From contig CANMLG010000017.1 of assembly GCA_947498765.1 (NCBI GenBank), forward strand, positions 49,720 to 113,719: a stretch of 64,000 nucleotides of DNA. The letters are read 5' to 3'. The stretch comes from an uncultured Aquimarina sp. (GTDB taxonomy: Bacteria > Bacteroidota > Bacteroidia > Flavobacteriales > Flavobacteriaceae). How positions within the stretch are numbered: the first letter of the stretch is position 1; each line of letters begins with the position of its first letter. Shown piece after piece: positions 36,870-46,574 of this stretch. The position numbers and the translations under genes are program-made. The notes below the pieces were generated by a model. It saw only the letters and a program-made list of their open reading frames with translations, had not been told where the DNA came from and made no database searches.

Positions 36870-37039
36870 ATTAGCGATGATGGTCGTGCTGGAGCTATTA
36901 TTACTTTTAATAGTACTAAAACCAGTAGTGGGGTATTCTTATTAGTGAAAGATATACTGGAAGATGGGTGTATTTTCGCAGTCCATTGAGTGTAAAAAAA
37001 GGAACAAACACTATACGCACTAACGATATTTCATCCCAA
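36870..37039 (+). pseudogene. Frameshifted remnant of a secreted or surface protein gene
   Basis: From 36870 the frame reads ISDDGRAGAIITFNSTKTSS, continuing GVFLLVK, to a stop. A second frame from 36947 reads ERYTGRWVYFRSPLSVKKG and continues TNTIRTNDISSQTP. Joining them across one shift gives an amino-acid-like stretch with GRWVYFRSP and KKGTNTI phrases of Bacteroidota secreted proteins. No start or full domain remains, and a MITE-like copy follows within seven bases. Low-moderate confidence. Confidence 0.4.
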
Positions 37040-37045
37040 ACACCA

Positions 37046-37217
37046 TTAAACCCAAATTATGCATTAGAAAATTTATTACATTATGAAATCACTTCAAAAA
37101 CAAACACTTTGTTGCACTTTTCAATTTAACCATAGCGGTGCTGAAATTAAGAAAGTACTTGTTTTTATTGTACTTTAATACCTCATTGCAAAGTTCTAGT
37201 GCATAATCCGAGTTAAA
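37046..37217 (+). mobile_element. MITE-like element, copy D (172 bp, internally deleted)
   Basis: It has both ends of the family (ATTATGCATTAGAA and TTCTAGTGCATAAT) and the same left half as the 230-base copies, but about 58 internal bases are missing, including the AAGCCAAACC/TTTGGCTT palindrome. Ends matter more than interior for mobility, so this shortening is what one expects of a non-autonomous element. Confidence 0.8.
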
Positions 37218-37247
37218 AGAAACTTTACTTTGCGATAATTTTTTTTT

Positions 37248-37299
37248 AAAACTAAAAAAGCATCATAGTGATTAGTTACTATGATGCTTTTTTAGTTTT
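37248..37299 (-). terminator. Terminator of the giant FG-GAP gene
   Basis: A perfect 22-base inverted repeat (37248-37269 and 37278-37299) with an 8-base loop and GCATCATAGT in the arms, flanked by A- and T-runs. The giant minus-strand gene stops 14 bases before it. It may work in both directions. Confidence 0.8.
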
Positions 37300-37312
37300 T
37301 TTAAAAGTTATA

Positions 37313-40300
37313 TCATTCTTTTACCAAACTAAATACTTTTTTATCATTCTCTCCATCAAATTCAATAGTTACAATATAAAACCCATTACTTAAAGATGCT
37401 ACAGAAATAGGTGTAGCTCCTTTGACTTTTTTAGATAATACATTTATTCCATTTAAACTACTTATTGTAACTGTACTATTTAAGCTTTCAATTCCTGTAA
37501 AAGAAATATATGCAGAAGCGGGGTTTGGAAACATGGTAACCTCATTATTAGTAAAATCAAGATCATTTATCGACAAAGTCGGATCAACAATATTTATAGG
37601 AGACACTGAAACCGTTTCTGTTTCTCCTTTACTATTCGTAAACTGTGCTAATAAAAAATAAAACTCATCATTAGTCAAATCTGCACTAGGTGTTACCTCG
37701 TTTAAAGGAATAGTTATAGTTGACACACCCGACTCAGTACCAATAACGCTCTGATCATTAACTACTGAAATATCATTTAGCAAATTAAAACCTTTATCTA
37801 AATGGCGTAGAAAAAAACGTATTCCTTGATCTGGTGTAGCAACCAATGTATTTCCAGTTCCAGCATGGTAATTTACAGTTACATTTATACTTCCATTGTT
37901 ATCATAAATTGTATTCGTATAAATATTTCGGTCATCAAATGTGATACTTGCTGCTGTAAATCTAGCCACATTTATTGTTACTTGATCATTAATTGTTGGG
38001 TCCGATACTAAAGCTACTGTTATTGTCGCAGTTCCGTCTGCTATAGCACTAACAACTCCATTTGAATTAACACTTGCTACTGCTTCGTTATTACTTGTCC
38101 AACTTAAAACTGTATCATCGGCATCAGCAGGTAATATAGTAGCATTTAGTGCGCTAGTGTTACCCTCAACAATAGTTACAGTTTCTACATCCAATGTTAC
38201 CGAAGTAGCATTAATTGGAACAAAAGCCACTACATTTACTGTGGCTGTGCCAATTACACTATTATCAAGCATACTAGTTGCATTAATAGTTGTAGTTCCA
38301 CCTTCCAAAACTCCAGTTACTACTCCATCTTGATCTACTGTTGCAATAGCTTCATTGACCGACGACCAAACCACATCTCTATTTGCAAATACAGGAAGCA
38401 CATTCAAATCAGCCCTACTAGTTGCTCCTACTCTTACTTCAATAACATCTGGCAAAATGGTGATACTTGCTGGTGCTATTTTATCGGTATCAAAAATTTG
38501 ATTTACTGCTTCATTTGTAAACACAGCCTCTTCTCCATTTCGCCAGCGTACATTTATACGCTCAATTACATTGGCATCTCCTAAACCAAAATGTACTATA
38601 TTTAATAAACTTTGTGAAAACACAGCACCTCCGGAAGCTACTCTTTTATATTGTATACCATTTGAAGTAGTTAATGTAACTTCAGCAGAAATTGGATCTA
38701 TATTTGATACGGGAGAATAGCCTACCTTAACTGTAGCAAAATTCCCATTGTTTGTATTTTCATTCCTATATAAATACCAACTCCCAAATTCATCATCTCC
38801 GTTTAAAATATCGACATCCCCATCATTATCATAATCAAAAGCTTGTCCCATATCACCATGAGATATGGCTCCTCTGATATTTGCTCCATGATCGGTAGAC
38901 ACTTCAAAAGCATTTCCTGTGTTTAACAAAAGATAGTCTGAACGTCTACTTCTCATATAGGCATACCTGTGTACCAACAAATCTTGTAAACCATCATTAT
39001 TAAAATCTCCGGTAATTGCGCCTGTATGTGTACCTCCCTTAGGAATATTCCATTCCTGAGAAACATCAACTAACCCACCTCCAGTTGAAATATCATTTCT
39101 TAATAGTACATCTTGTATATTCCTGTTCCCTAGTGCTGGCGAAGTACTTACTAATTCACTAACTCCTTCTAATGAAAAAGTAATACTGAAAAATATGTCT
39201 CCGTTTCTTACCGTTTCAAATTTCCAATCATCATTTCCTAAATAACCAATATAAATACCATTTTCTGTTCGATCAGCATCATCTGGAAACCCTACTGCAT
39301 TAGACTGACTTATTACTAACTGTCTTCCTGGATCATCTGCCGCTAAAACATCATTTTCAATGATTTCAACAGTATTTCTGGTTTTTGCACTTCCTAAAAA
39401 AATAGGGTACTCATCTGAAAATCCATTTCTACGCAATAAATCAAAATCATAAAAACGTAAATCACCAGCTGCTTTAAAATCTATTGCCAATGTACCATCA
39501 CTCCCTGAGGTTCTTCCGTCTAAAATAGTAGTTTCGGGTTCAAAATCTAAAGAATTCCTATCAGAGATAGCAAATACTCCCAAACCTCCTGCAATATATA
39601 AATCAAGATCACCATCGTTATCAATATCAATATGTGTTGCAGCAAGATTATTAAATCTATTTCGAATTTGACCTACAAATGCACTTGAAGCTGGTAACCA
39701 GTCAGCAGACATATCCGTAAAAGAATAATCTCCATTTCCTTTCCAAACTGTCAAAGGACCTATCATTAACACATCGTCAATATGATCATTATTTAAATCG
39801 GTAATTAAAACTCTTTCTGCAATTGCGTCCTCTAAGCCTGGAACACTTATAGGTGTAAATCTAGGTGTTGCCCCATCGCCATTATTTACATAAAACACAT
39901 GACGAGTCGTATTAGGATCTAAAGGAGTAGCATTAAAAAAAGCTAAATCCAAGTCCCCGTCCAAATCAAAATCCACCCACCTTGGTGAACGCCCTCTACC
40001 TAGTAAAGTGACTCCGATTTCCTCAGCTGAACTTTCTGTATAACTACCATTATTATTGGTATAAATAATTGGAGGTGTTGGATTGGCTCCATTTCCTCCT
40101 CCATTAGACAAGGCAAGATCCAAATCCCCATCATTATCATAATCTCCAGCAGCCGAACCATGCAAATCATGTAATATAAACTGAGATAACTCTTGACTTC
40201 TTGTTACCGTTCCATCTCCATTATTTAAATACAGCACATTAGGTGCAAATTCATGCGCATTGTGATTATTTAATATAAAATCATAATCTCCATCATTATC

Positions 40301-41152
40301 AATATCCGCTATTGATGGGCCACCATATTTAATACTTGCTGGTTCATTCAAACCTGCATCTGTATTCACATTAACAAATGTTGGAAAATCAGTTGTTGCT
40401 GCATCTTCTATTATAATACTGTTTAATATAAGATCATTACTTCTTGCAAAAATATTTAATGAAGTACCCCCACTAGCAGGAAAATTTACTATGAAATTTA
40501 ATTGCTGTGGTGTCCCCGATCTAATATCAATATTATCAATTAAAATGGTGTTTCCTACAGACATTCCAAAATTCGCATAGGGCCCATCAGCATCTACTTC
40601 AACTGTGATTTTTTTAAGTAAATTACCCGTAACAGTATAATCTATTGCTAAAGGAGACATAATACTTATTGCTGCTGGCATATCTAATAAACCTGAATTT
40701 TCTACTAAACTTCCATCCGTATCGGGATCATCTACTAAAAAATCTGACTGAATCTGACTAAGTGTTACTGCGGGAGTTTCATCAGTTGTTAATTGTGTAA
40801 ACCAAGTGGCTGTTTCTTCATCAGTAAGCACACCTCCTCCAAAAAACCCCCAACCCAATTGGGTAATATTGAATTCCATAGTTTCGGCAGTTGCCATAAA
40901 AGGATTTCTTGCAAAACCGGCAAATTGGATATTGGTTGAATTTCTCAACTGATTAAATAATCTGTAATTTTCACCAACAACTAATCCGCTTAATGTTACC
41001 CTAAAGTCAGCATCAGTGATTAGTTGTGTTGGAGGCATCGTCATTCCAATAGCATCTGAATCTACAGTAGTTGGCACTGAAGTATGCACAGCTACCTGAG
41101 CCACACTTACCATACAGGTAAGTGTGGTCAATAATAAAATAATTCTTTTCAT
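37313..41152 (-). CDS. Giant FG-GAP/VCBS, UnbV and Big2 secreted protein with T9SS tail
   Basis: A 1279-residue secreted protein. After a signal peptide (about 1-18) and an unassigned N-terminal domain (about 30-250, including LSGLVVGENYRLFNQLRNST) come FG-GAP/VCBS repeats with DxDxDG loops such as DIDNDGDYDFILNN, DYDNDGDLDLALSNGG and DYDNDGDVDILNGD (about 285-800), an ASPIC/UnbV-like part (about 815-890), two Ig-like Big2 domains (about 895-1065, KSWTSNNEAVASVNSNGVVSAI form), a final beta domain and a T9SS sorting domain (about 1187-1279, FPNPA). It could bind glycans or proteins; no catalytic motif is seen. ATG 41152 is preferred to 41158. Confidence 0.8.
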   Translation of the reverse strand: MKRIILLLTTLTCMVSVAQVAVHTSVPTTVDSDAIGMTMPPTQLITDADFRVTLSGLVVGENYRLFNQLRNSTNIQFAGFARNPFMATAETMEFNITQLGWGFFGGGVLTDEETATWFTQLTTDETPAVTLSQIQSDFLVDDPDTDGSLVENSGLLDMPAAISIMSPLAIDYTVTGNLLKKITVEVDADGPYANFGMSVGNTILIDNIDIRSGTPQQLNFIVNFPASGGTSLNIFARSNDLILNSIIIEDAATTDFPTFVNVNTDAGLNEPASIKYGGPSIADIDNDGDYDFILNNHNAHEFAPNVLYLNNGDGTVTRSQELSQFILHDLHGSAAGDYDNDGDLDLALSNGGGNGANPTPPIIYTNNNGSYTESSAEEIGVTLLGRGRSPRWVDFDLDGDLDLAFFNATPLDPNTTRHVFYVNNGDGATPRFTPISVPGLEDAIAERVLITDLNNDHIDDVLMIGPLTVWKGNGDYSFTDMSADWLPASSAFVGQIRNRFNNLAATHIDIDNDGDLDLYIAGGLGVFAISDRNSLDFEPETTILDGRTSGSDGTLAIDFKAAGDLRFYDFDLLRRNGFSDEYPIFLGSAKTRNTVEIIENDVLAADDPGRQLVISQSNAVGFPDDADRTENGIYIGYLGNDDWKFETVRNGDIFFSITFSLEGVSELVSTSPALGNRNIQDVLLRNDISTGGGLVDVSQEWNIPKGGTHTGAITGDFNNDGLQDLLVHRYAYMRSRRSDYLLLNTGNAFEVSTDHGANIRGAISHGDMGQAFDYDNDGDVDILNGDDEFGSWYLYRNENTNNGNFATVKVGYSPVSNIDPISAEVTLTTSNGIQYKRVASGGAVFSQSLLNIVHFGLGDANVIERINVRWRNGEEAVFTNEAVNQIFDTDKIAPASITILPDVIEVRVGATSRADLNVLPVFANRDVVWSSVNEAIATVDQDGVVTGVLEGGTTTINATSMLDNSVIGTATVNVVAFVPINATSVTLDVETVTIVEGNTSALNATILPADADDTVLSWTSNNEAVASVNSNGVVSAIADGTATITVALVSDPTINDQVTINVARFTAASITFDDRNIYTNTIYDNNGSINVTVNYHAGTGNTLVATPDQGIRFFLRHLDKGFNLLNDISVVNDQSVIGTESGVSTITIPLNEVTPSADLTNDEFYFLLAQFTNSKGETETVSVSPINIVDPTLSINDLDFTNNEVTMFPNPASAYISFTGIESLNSTVTISSLNGINVLSKKVKGATPISVASLSNGFYIVTIEFDGENDKKVFSLVKE

Positions 41153-41398
41153 ATACATGTTTAGTTTTGGGTAAAAGTAGATAACTAAATCGTTTTCGAA
41201 TTTCTCAAAATACTTTATTCGTAGTACAAATGTTTAGTATTCTACTGTTGCTGTTTTAACAAAACGAAAGCAACTTTCTGATTATAAGAATAATACCACT
41301 TTAAAACAAGAAAAAGGCAGAAAATTTTAATTTCAACTGTATTTTATAGCTTATCATCAAACAATTAAGGTTTTTAAACTCCCTTTTTAAATTGTAAA

Positions 41399-41447
41399 TA
41401 GCATAAAAAAAGCCATCAATTTATAAATTGATGGCTTTTTTATGCTA
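41399..41447 (-). terminator. Terminator between nhaB and the giant protein gene
   Basis: The arms TAGCATAAAAAAAGCCATCAATTTA and TAAATTGATGGCTTTTTTATGCTA match except for one extra A. It lies 22 bases after the nhaB stop, and its minus-strand 3' arm is T-rich. Confidence 0.75.
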
Positions 41448-41469
41448 TTATTTTCTATAAATCAATTAA

Positions 41470-42966
41470 TTACAATACATAAAGTACTCCTAATAAACCT
41501 ACCGTACCTAAAACAATAGTATAAGGCAATGCCATTTTAACCATTTTCCCATAAGATAATCCTATTAAAGGCGCTAATGCAGAAGTTAGCAAGAATAAAA
41601 ATGCTGCCTGCCCATTTGGAGTAGCCACACTTGGTAAATTAGTTCCTGTATTAATAGCAATAGCTAATTTTTCGAATTGTTCTCTACCAATAACTCCATT
41701 ATCAAAAGCTTGTTTTACTTCGCCAATATACACGGTTGCTACAAATACGTTGTCACTAATCATGGACAATATTCCGTTAGCCAAATAAAACATTGAAGGT
41801 TGTTGAGAAGGTGCTAAACTTAAAGCCCAGTCAATAATTGGCTTAAACAAATGCTGATCATGTATCATGGCTACCACTACAAAAAACACCACTAACAACC
41901 CTGTAAATGGAAGCGCTTCTTCAAAAGCTTTTCCTAATTGGTGCTCTTCAATAATTCCTGTAAAGGCAGTTTGAAAAATAATTAATGCTAAACCAATAAA
42001 ACCAACAGGAGCCACGTGTGTTGCCAATCCAATAATCAATAATATAGCAGCTACAGCTTGAACTTTTAGTGCAAATTTTTGATTAGGCGTTCTCTTTTTA
42101 TCCTCTTCAATAGTATAATTTTCTATAATTTTTCGAGCCACATCTGGCAACTGATCTCCAAAACCAAAAGTTTTAGTTACTTCTAAAATAATAGTAGTTA
42201 TGATACCACAAATCAATACCGGAACAGTTACTGGTGCCATTCGTAAAAAGAACTCTATAAAATCCCAGCCCATTTTTTCGCCAATCAATAAGTTTTGAGG
42301 CTCACCAACCAATGTACACACACCTCCAAGGGCCGTACCAACAACTCCATGCATTATCAAGCTTCGTAAAAAGCCTTTAAATTGCTCTAAAGTTTCACCA
42401 CTTAATTCTTTCCGGTCAACTACTCCTCCTTTATCATAATCCGAATCTACTTTTGAATGTATTTTATGATATACACCATAAAAACCTACGGCTACACTAA
42501 TTAATACCGCAGTAACTGTTAATGCATCTAAAAATGCCGAAAGTACTGCCGATAGAAATACAAATAATACAGACAATACAATTTTGGACCGTATTTTAGT
42601 AAATACTTTACTAAAAATATACATGAGTAGCGGTTTCATAAAATAAATACCTGCTACCATAAATACAAGCAACAGTACTACCTCCAGGTTTTGAGCCACT
42701 TCATGATACGCATTGTGTGGTGTTGTTAAATTCAACACCAAAATTTGAATAGCTAATAATCCCCCAGACTGTAATGGGTAACAATTTAGTGCCATGGCTA
42801 GCGTAAAAATAAACTCGCCAATAAAAAGCCAGGATACTATACCGTGAGCCGTATGCACATCCATAAACATTGGAAGTGCGAAATACAATACCATATTAAG
42901 TATTAAAAAGCCAAGCATGGTAAACTTAAACCACTTTGGGCTATTACCTAGGAAATTTTGTAACAT
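41470..42966 (-). CDS. nhaB: Na+/H+ antiporter NhaB
   Basis: A 498-residue polytopic membrane transporter that exports sodium using proton re-entry. The start [55 protein letters not shown] and [28 protein letters not shown] are the NhaB signature blocks; length is close to the E. coli protein (513). A marine organism would need such sodium pumping. Nothing close by links it to another transport gene. Confidence 0.93.
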   Translation of the reverse strand: MLQNFLGNSPKWFKFTMLGFLILNMVLYFALPMFMDVHTAHGIVSWLFIGEFIFTLAMALNCYPLQSGGLLAIQILVLNLTTPHNAYHEVAQNLEVVLLLVFMVAGIYFMKPLLMYIFSKVFTKIRSKIVLSVLFVFLSAVLSAFLDALTVTAVLISVAVGFYGVYHKIHSKVDSDYDKGGVVDRKELSGETLEQFKGFLRSLIMHGVVGTALGGVCTLVGEPQNLLIGEKMGWDFIEFFLRMAPVTVPVLICGIITTIILEVTKTFGFGDQLPDVARKIIENYTIEEDKKRTPNQKFALKVQAVAAILLIIGLATHVAPVGFIGLALIIFQTAFTGIIEEHQLGKAFEEALPFTGLLVVFFVVVAMIHDQHLFKPIIDWALSLAPSQQPSMFYLANGILSMISDNVFVATVYIGEVKQAFDNGVIGREQFEKLAIAINTGTNLPSVATPNGQAAFLFLLTSALAPLIGLSYGKMVKMALPYTIVLGTVGLLGVLYVL

Positions 42967-43087
42967 CAGTTTTTAATTAAGTTAGATGACAAATATATGG
43001 AGGCTGTTACTATAAAAAAATAGCTAATGTATATTTATCATTTTTATAATATAAATTTAGCTATTTGGATTTACTTCAAATACTAGA

Positions 43088-44158
43088 TTAAGGATTAAAA
43101 ATATTTCCTGAAGAATGATCTCTCATAGCCCCCGTCACACTAGCTAACACATTCACTTTGTCTTTTAGCTTTAGCACTCCTAACAACCCAAAAATTAAAG
43201 CTTCTTTATATTCTACTAATTGAGGAATTGGTATAACAATAGTAGCTGTTGTATATTTTTTTATTTGGTTCACTAAAAATGTATTATATACACCTCCACC
43301 AGTAATTAGTACTTTGAGCTCTCTTTTGTTAGAAGCTTGTTCCAAAGACCTACCAACACATTGTGCAACATGTACTGTAAAAGTTCGCAACACATCATGC
43401 GGCTCTACATCATAAGATTCAATTAATGGAAAAATTACCTTATTCACCCATTCAATACCCAATGACTTTGGAGGTAATATTTCATAAAAAGGCAGTCTAT
43501 TTAAAGTTTTCAATAAGCTTTCATGCACTTTTCCAGATTTTGCCAAATTGCCTTCGGCATCATAAGCCTTCCCTAATTTTAAAGCATAGGTATTGAGTAC
43601 CACATTCACAGGGCAAATATCATAGGCGATCATTTTTTTATTTTTCTCAAAAGAAATATTAGCAAAACCGCCAAAATTGATACAATAATCATAATCGGGA
43701 AACAGTAACTGATCCCCAATAGGCACTAACGGAGCCCCTTGCCCACCGAGTGCCACATCTGCAACTCTAAAATCACAGACCACTTTTTTTTGTAATAATG
43801 TTGCCAATTCTGGCAAATTTCCTATTTGTAACGTAAAGCCGTTATGTGGTTGATGTAAAATGGTATGACCATGACTACACACCGCATCTATTTCTGTTAA
43901 GTTATATTCACTAATAAACTGATTAATCACCGATGCTAAATATTGCGTATACTCTTTATTCAATATTTCCAATTCCTTAGAAGATAAGCTAGGCGCACTT
44001 CTTAATCGATCTTCCCAAGATTGGGAATACCCATAAGTTTTACAAACTCCTAATTGAAAAGACCACTTATTGTTAGTTGTAGAAAAAGTAATTTCCGTCA
44101 CATCAATACCATCCAATGAGGTTCCCGACATTACTCCTATAACATGCATTGTTTTCAT
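43088..44158 (-). CDS. anmK: Anhydro-N-acetylmuramic acid kinase
   Basis: A 356-residue kinase that opens and phosphorylates 1,6-anhydro-MurNAc from cell-wall turnover to MurNAc-6-phosphate. The N-terminal ATP-grasp-like pattern GVMSGTSLDGIDV (about 7-19) and the CSHGHTILHQP segment (about 93-103) are present, and LITGGGVYNTFL near residue 286 holds the adenosine-binding GGGVYN. Full length for the family. Divergent from the acyl-CoA dehydrogenase gene with an 88-base gap. The start MKTMH is kept; M4 would be an alternative. Confidence 0.93.
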   Translation of the reverse strand: MKTMHVIGVMSGTSLDGIDVTEITFSTTNNKWSFQLGVCKTYGYSQSWEDRLRSAPSLSSKELEILNKEYTQYLASVINQFISEYNLTEIDAVCSHGHTILHQPHNGFTLQIGNLPELATLLQKKVVCDFRVADVALGGQGAPLVPIGDQLLFPDYDYCINFGGFANISFEKNKKMIAYDICPVNVVLNTYALKLGKAYDAEGNLAKSGKVHESLLKTLNRLPFYEILPPKSLGIEWVNKVIFPLIESYDVEPHDVLRTFTVHVAQCVGRSLEQASNKRELKVLITGGGVYNTFLVNQIKKYTTATIVIPIPQLVEYKEALIFGLLGVLKLKDKVNVLASVTGAMRDHSSGNIFNP

Positions 44159-44246
44159 TTTTTAAAAATACATTTTTGAAACAACTTTTCCGTAACTTTA
44201 GAATTATTCATATATTATGCGTGCATAACAAAAAATAGAGCTTCCT

Positions 44247-45389
44247 ATGAATTTCGAATTAACAGAAGAACATATAATGATCCGTGATGCTGCCAGAGAT
44301 TTTGCACAACAAGAACTTGAGGCAGGTGTTATTGAAAGAGATACCCAACAAATTTTCCCGACTGAACAAGTAAAAAAAATGGGCGAGTTAGGCTTTATGG
44401 GAATGATGAATGACCCCAAATATGGTGGTGGAGGCATGGATACACTATCCTATGTAATTGCCTTAGAAGAACTTTCTAAAATTGATGCATCTGCTTCAGT
44501 AATTATGTCTGTTAACAATTCATTAGTATGTTGGGGATTGGATGAATATGGCTCACATGAGCAAAAAGAAAAATACCTAACACCACTTGTAACAGGTAAA
44601 AAGCTAGGGGCTTTTGCACTTTCGGAACCCGAAGCTGGTAGTGATGCTACTTCTCAAAAAACAACTGCTATTGAAAAAGAAGATCATTACCTTTTAAATG
44701 GCACCAAAAACTGGATTACCAATGGTGGTAGTGCCGATTATTATTTGGTTATTGCGCAAACACATCCCGATTTGAAGCATAAAGGCATTAATGTATTTAT
44801 TGTTGAAAAAGGTTGGGAAGGCTTTGAAATTGGCCCAAAAGAAGACAAACTAGGTATTCGAAGTAGCGATACCCATTCACTTATTTTTAACGATGTTAAA
44901 GTACCTAAAGAAAACCGCATTGCAGAAGACGGTTTTGGTTTTAAATTTGCCATGAAAACCCTTTCGGGAGGAAGAATCGGAATTGCTGCACAAGCGCTTG
45001 GTATTGCTCAAGGGGCTTATGAAAAAGCGCTTGCTTATTCTAAAATTAGAAAAGCCTTTGGCACCGAAATATGTAACCACCAAGCCATCGCTTTTAAGTT
45101 AGCCGATATGTACACCCAAATTGAAGGCGCTCGTATGTTAGTGTATAAATCTGCTATAGATAAAGACAATGGATTGGATTATGATTTATCAAGTGCCGTT
45201 GCAAAATTAGTGGCCTCTCAAGCTGCTATGGATATAACCATCGAAGCAGTACAGATACATGGAGGTAATGGCTATGTAAAAGAATATCATGTGGAGCGTT
45301 TAATGCGTGATGCTAAAATTACGCAGATTTATGAAGGAACTAGTGAAATACAAAAAATTGTAATTTCAAGAAAAATTCTTAAAGATTAA
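44247..45389 (+). CDS. Acyl-CoA dehydrogenase
   Basis: A 380-residue FAD enzyme that oxidises acyl-CoA (short- or branched-chain) in fatty- or amino-acid degradation. FAD-binding phrases include FALSEPEAGSDATSQKTTA (about 128-147) and WITNGGSADYYLV; KNWITNG is classical. The catalytic glutamate in QIYEGTSEIQKIVISR lies near residue 365. The length fits the ACAD family. It heads a short operon with the YfiT-like gene, or stands alone (45-base gap). Substrate chain cannot be told. Confidence 0.9.
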   Translation: MNFELTEEHIMIRDAARDFAQQELEAGVIERDTQQIFPTEQVKKMGELGFMGMMNDPKYGGGGMDTLSYVIALEELSKIDASASVIMSVNNSLVCWGLDEYGSHEQKEKYLTPLVTGKKLGAFALSEPEAGSDATSQKTTAIEKEDHYLLNGTKNWITNGGSADYYLVIAQTHPDLKHKGINVFIVEKGWEGFEIGPKEDKLGIRSSDTHSLIFNDVKVPKENRIAEDGFGFKFAMKTLSGGRIGIAAQALGIAQGAYEKALAYSKIRKAFGTEICNHQAIAFKLADMYTQIEGARMLVYKSAIDKDNGLDYDLSSAVAKLVASQAAMDITIEAVQIHGGNGYVKEYHVERLMRDAKITQIYEGTSEIQKIVISRKILKD

Positions 45390-45434
45390 GCTTTCAATTA
45401 AAACAAAAAGCTATTTTTAATGTAAACATTGATT

Positions 45435-45983
45435 ATGACTTCAGACGAACTTCAACAACTCAAATTTCCAGTAGGAGAATTTACTGCTCCTGCATACATG
45501 CCCACAAGTTTAATAGCCACGTGGATTGATGTAATTGAAGAATTTCCGACAACTATTAAGGAACTCACTGAAAATTTAAGCAGCACACAAAAAAATTGGA
45601 AATACAGACCCAATGGTTGGCGCTTAAAACAAGTAGTACATCATTGTGCTGATAGCCATATGAATTCTTTTATTCGATTCAAACTGAGTCTTACGGAAGA
45701 CACCCCCAAAATACGACCCTATTTTGAAGATAAGTGGGCTCTACTCACCGACTCCCAAGATGATCATTTAGAGGATTCTATTTTACTTCTTACTGGGCTT
45801 CATAACAAATGGGTACAATTACTTAAAAGCTTACAACATTCTGATTATGAAAAACAATTTATGCACCCTGAGCATGGTACACTTTTTAGATTAGATGAAA
45901 CTATAGGTACTTATGCTTGGCATTGCCAACATCATTTGGCACATATAAAATTAGCTTTAGAAGCGGAAGGAAAATACAATTAA
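45435..45983 (+). CDS. DinB-superfamily YfiT/BstA-like metal-dependent thiol transferase
   Basis: A 182-residue four-helix-bundle protein of the YfiT/DinB superfamily. The histidine ligands are visible in VVHHCADSHMNSF (about 72-82) and WHCQHHLAHI (about 160-169), giving the three-His metal site of bacillithiol S-transferase-like proteins. The ATG at 45435 is used; a TTG six bases earlier is less likely. Its 3' end converges with the Lrp-type gene, five bases from that gene's stop, and a hairpin lies across the junction. Confidence 0.82.
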   Translation: MTSDELQQLKFPVGEFTAPAYMPTSLIATWIDVIEEFPTTIKELTENLSSTQKNWKYRPNGWRLKQVVHHCADSHMNSFIRFKLSLTEDTPKIRPYFEDKWALLTDSQDDHLEDSILLLTGLHNKWVQLLKSLQHSDYEKQFMHPEHGTLFRLDETIGTYAWHCQHHLAHIKLALEAEGKYN

Positions 45984-45987
45984 CCCC

Positions 45988-46467
45988 CTACAACGGCACT
46001 GCCGTTGTATGCTTAATTTCGCCCATTACAAAGGTACTATGGGCGCTTCCTACATTTTTAACAGAGCCTAATCCATTGAGAACAAAATTCTGGTAATGCT
46101 TCATATCCTTTACCAGAATTTTTAATAAAAAATCATAGTCTCCCGAAATATTATAGCATTCCGTTACTTCCTCAATGGCTTTAATATCCTGTACAAAAGC
46201 ATGACCAATTTCTTTGGTATGCTGCGAGAGTTTAATATTGCAAAACACCGTTAAGCCTTTATCTAATTTATCGGCATCTAAAATTGCTACATACTGCTTA
46301 ATATAACCCGATTTCTCCAACCTTTTTATACGTTCAAAAACAGGTGTAGATGACAAATTTACCTTATTTGCCAACTCTTTAGTAGTCAAATTCGAGTTGC
46401 GCTGTAGTAATTTTAACAATTTAACATCAATAGCATCAACCTCTTTCGCAGAATATTTTTCTTTCAT
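45988..46467 (-). CDS. Lrp/AsnC-family transcriptional regulator
   Basis: A 159-residue regulator. The N-terminal winged-helix/HTH part (about 10-65) reads LLKLLQRNSNLTTKELANKVNLSSTPVFERIKRLEKSGYI, and the C-terminal RAM domain (about 70-155) has the FCNIKLSQHT and GDYDFLLKILVKDM segments that bind amino acids. A 9-base inverted repeat lies 24 bases upstream. The divergent direction contains an orphan RNA-like element instead of a gene. The amino acid sensed is unknown. Confidence 0.9.
   Translation of the reverse strand: MKEKYSAKEVDAIDVKLLKLLQRNSNLTTKELANKVNLSSTPVFERIKRLEKSGYIKQYVAILDADKLDKGLTVFCNIKLSQHTKEIGHAFVQDIKAIEEVTECYNISGDYDFLLKILVKDMKHYQNFVLNGLGSVKNVGSAHSTFVMGEIKHTTAVPL
45989..46009 (+). 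terminator. Hairpin across the yfiT/lrp junction
   Basis: TACAACGGC and GCCGTTGTA form a perfect 9-base stem with an ACT loop. It lies within the last codons of the minus-strand Lrp-type gene and just after the yfiT-like stop, so it can slow or stop the plus-strand transcript. T-run is weak. Confidence 0.45.
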
Positions 46468-46490
46468 CGCAAAGCTTTAGTAGTATTAGA

Positions 46491-46515
46491 AGTTATTTTA
46501 ACCTTAAAAATAACT
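46491..46515. promoter_or_regulatory. Inverted repeat upstream of the Lrp-type gene, likely operator
   Basis: AGTTATTTT (46491-46499) and AAAATAACT (46507-46515) are exact inverted repeats with a 7-base spacer. It is 24 bases from the regulator start and about 60 bases from the -7-like box of the divergent RNA. Lrp proteins usually bind symmetric AT-rich sites near their own gene; inference. Confidence 0.45.
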
Positions 46516-46574
46516 AAAATAAGCTATATATTCTATAATTAATAAAAAAATTAGATAATATAATTTTCATACTC

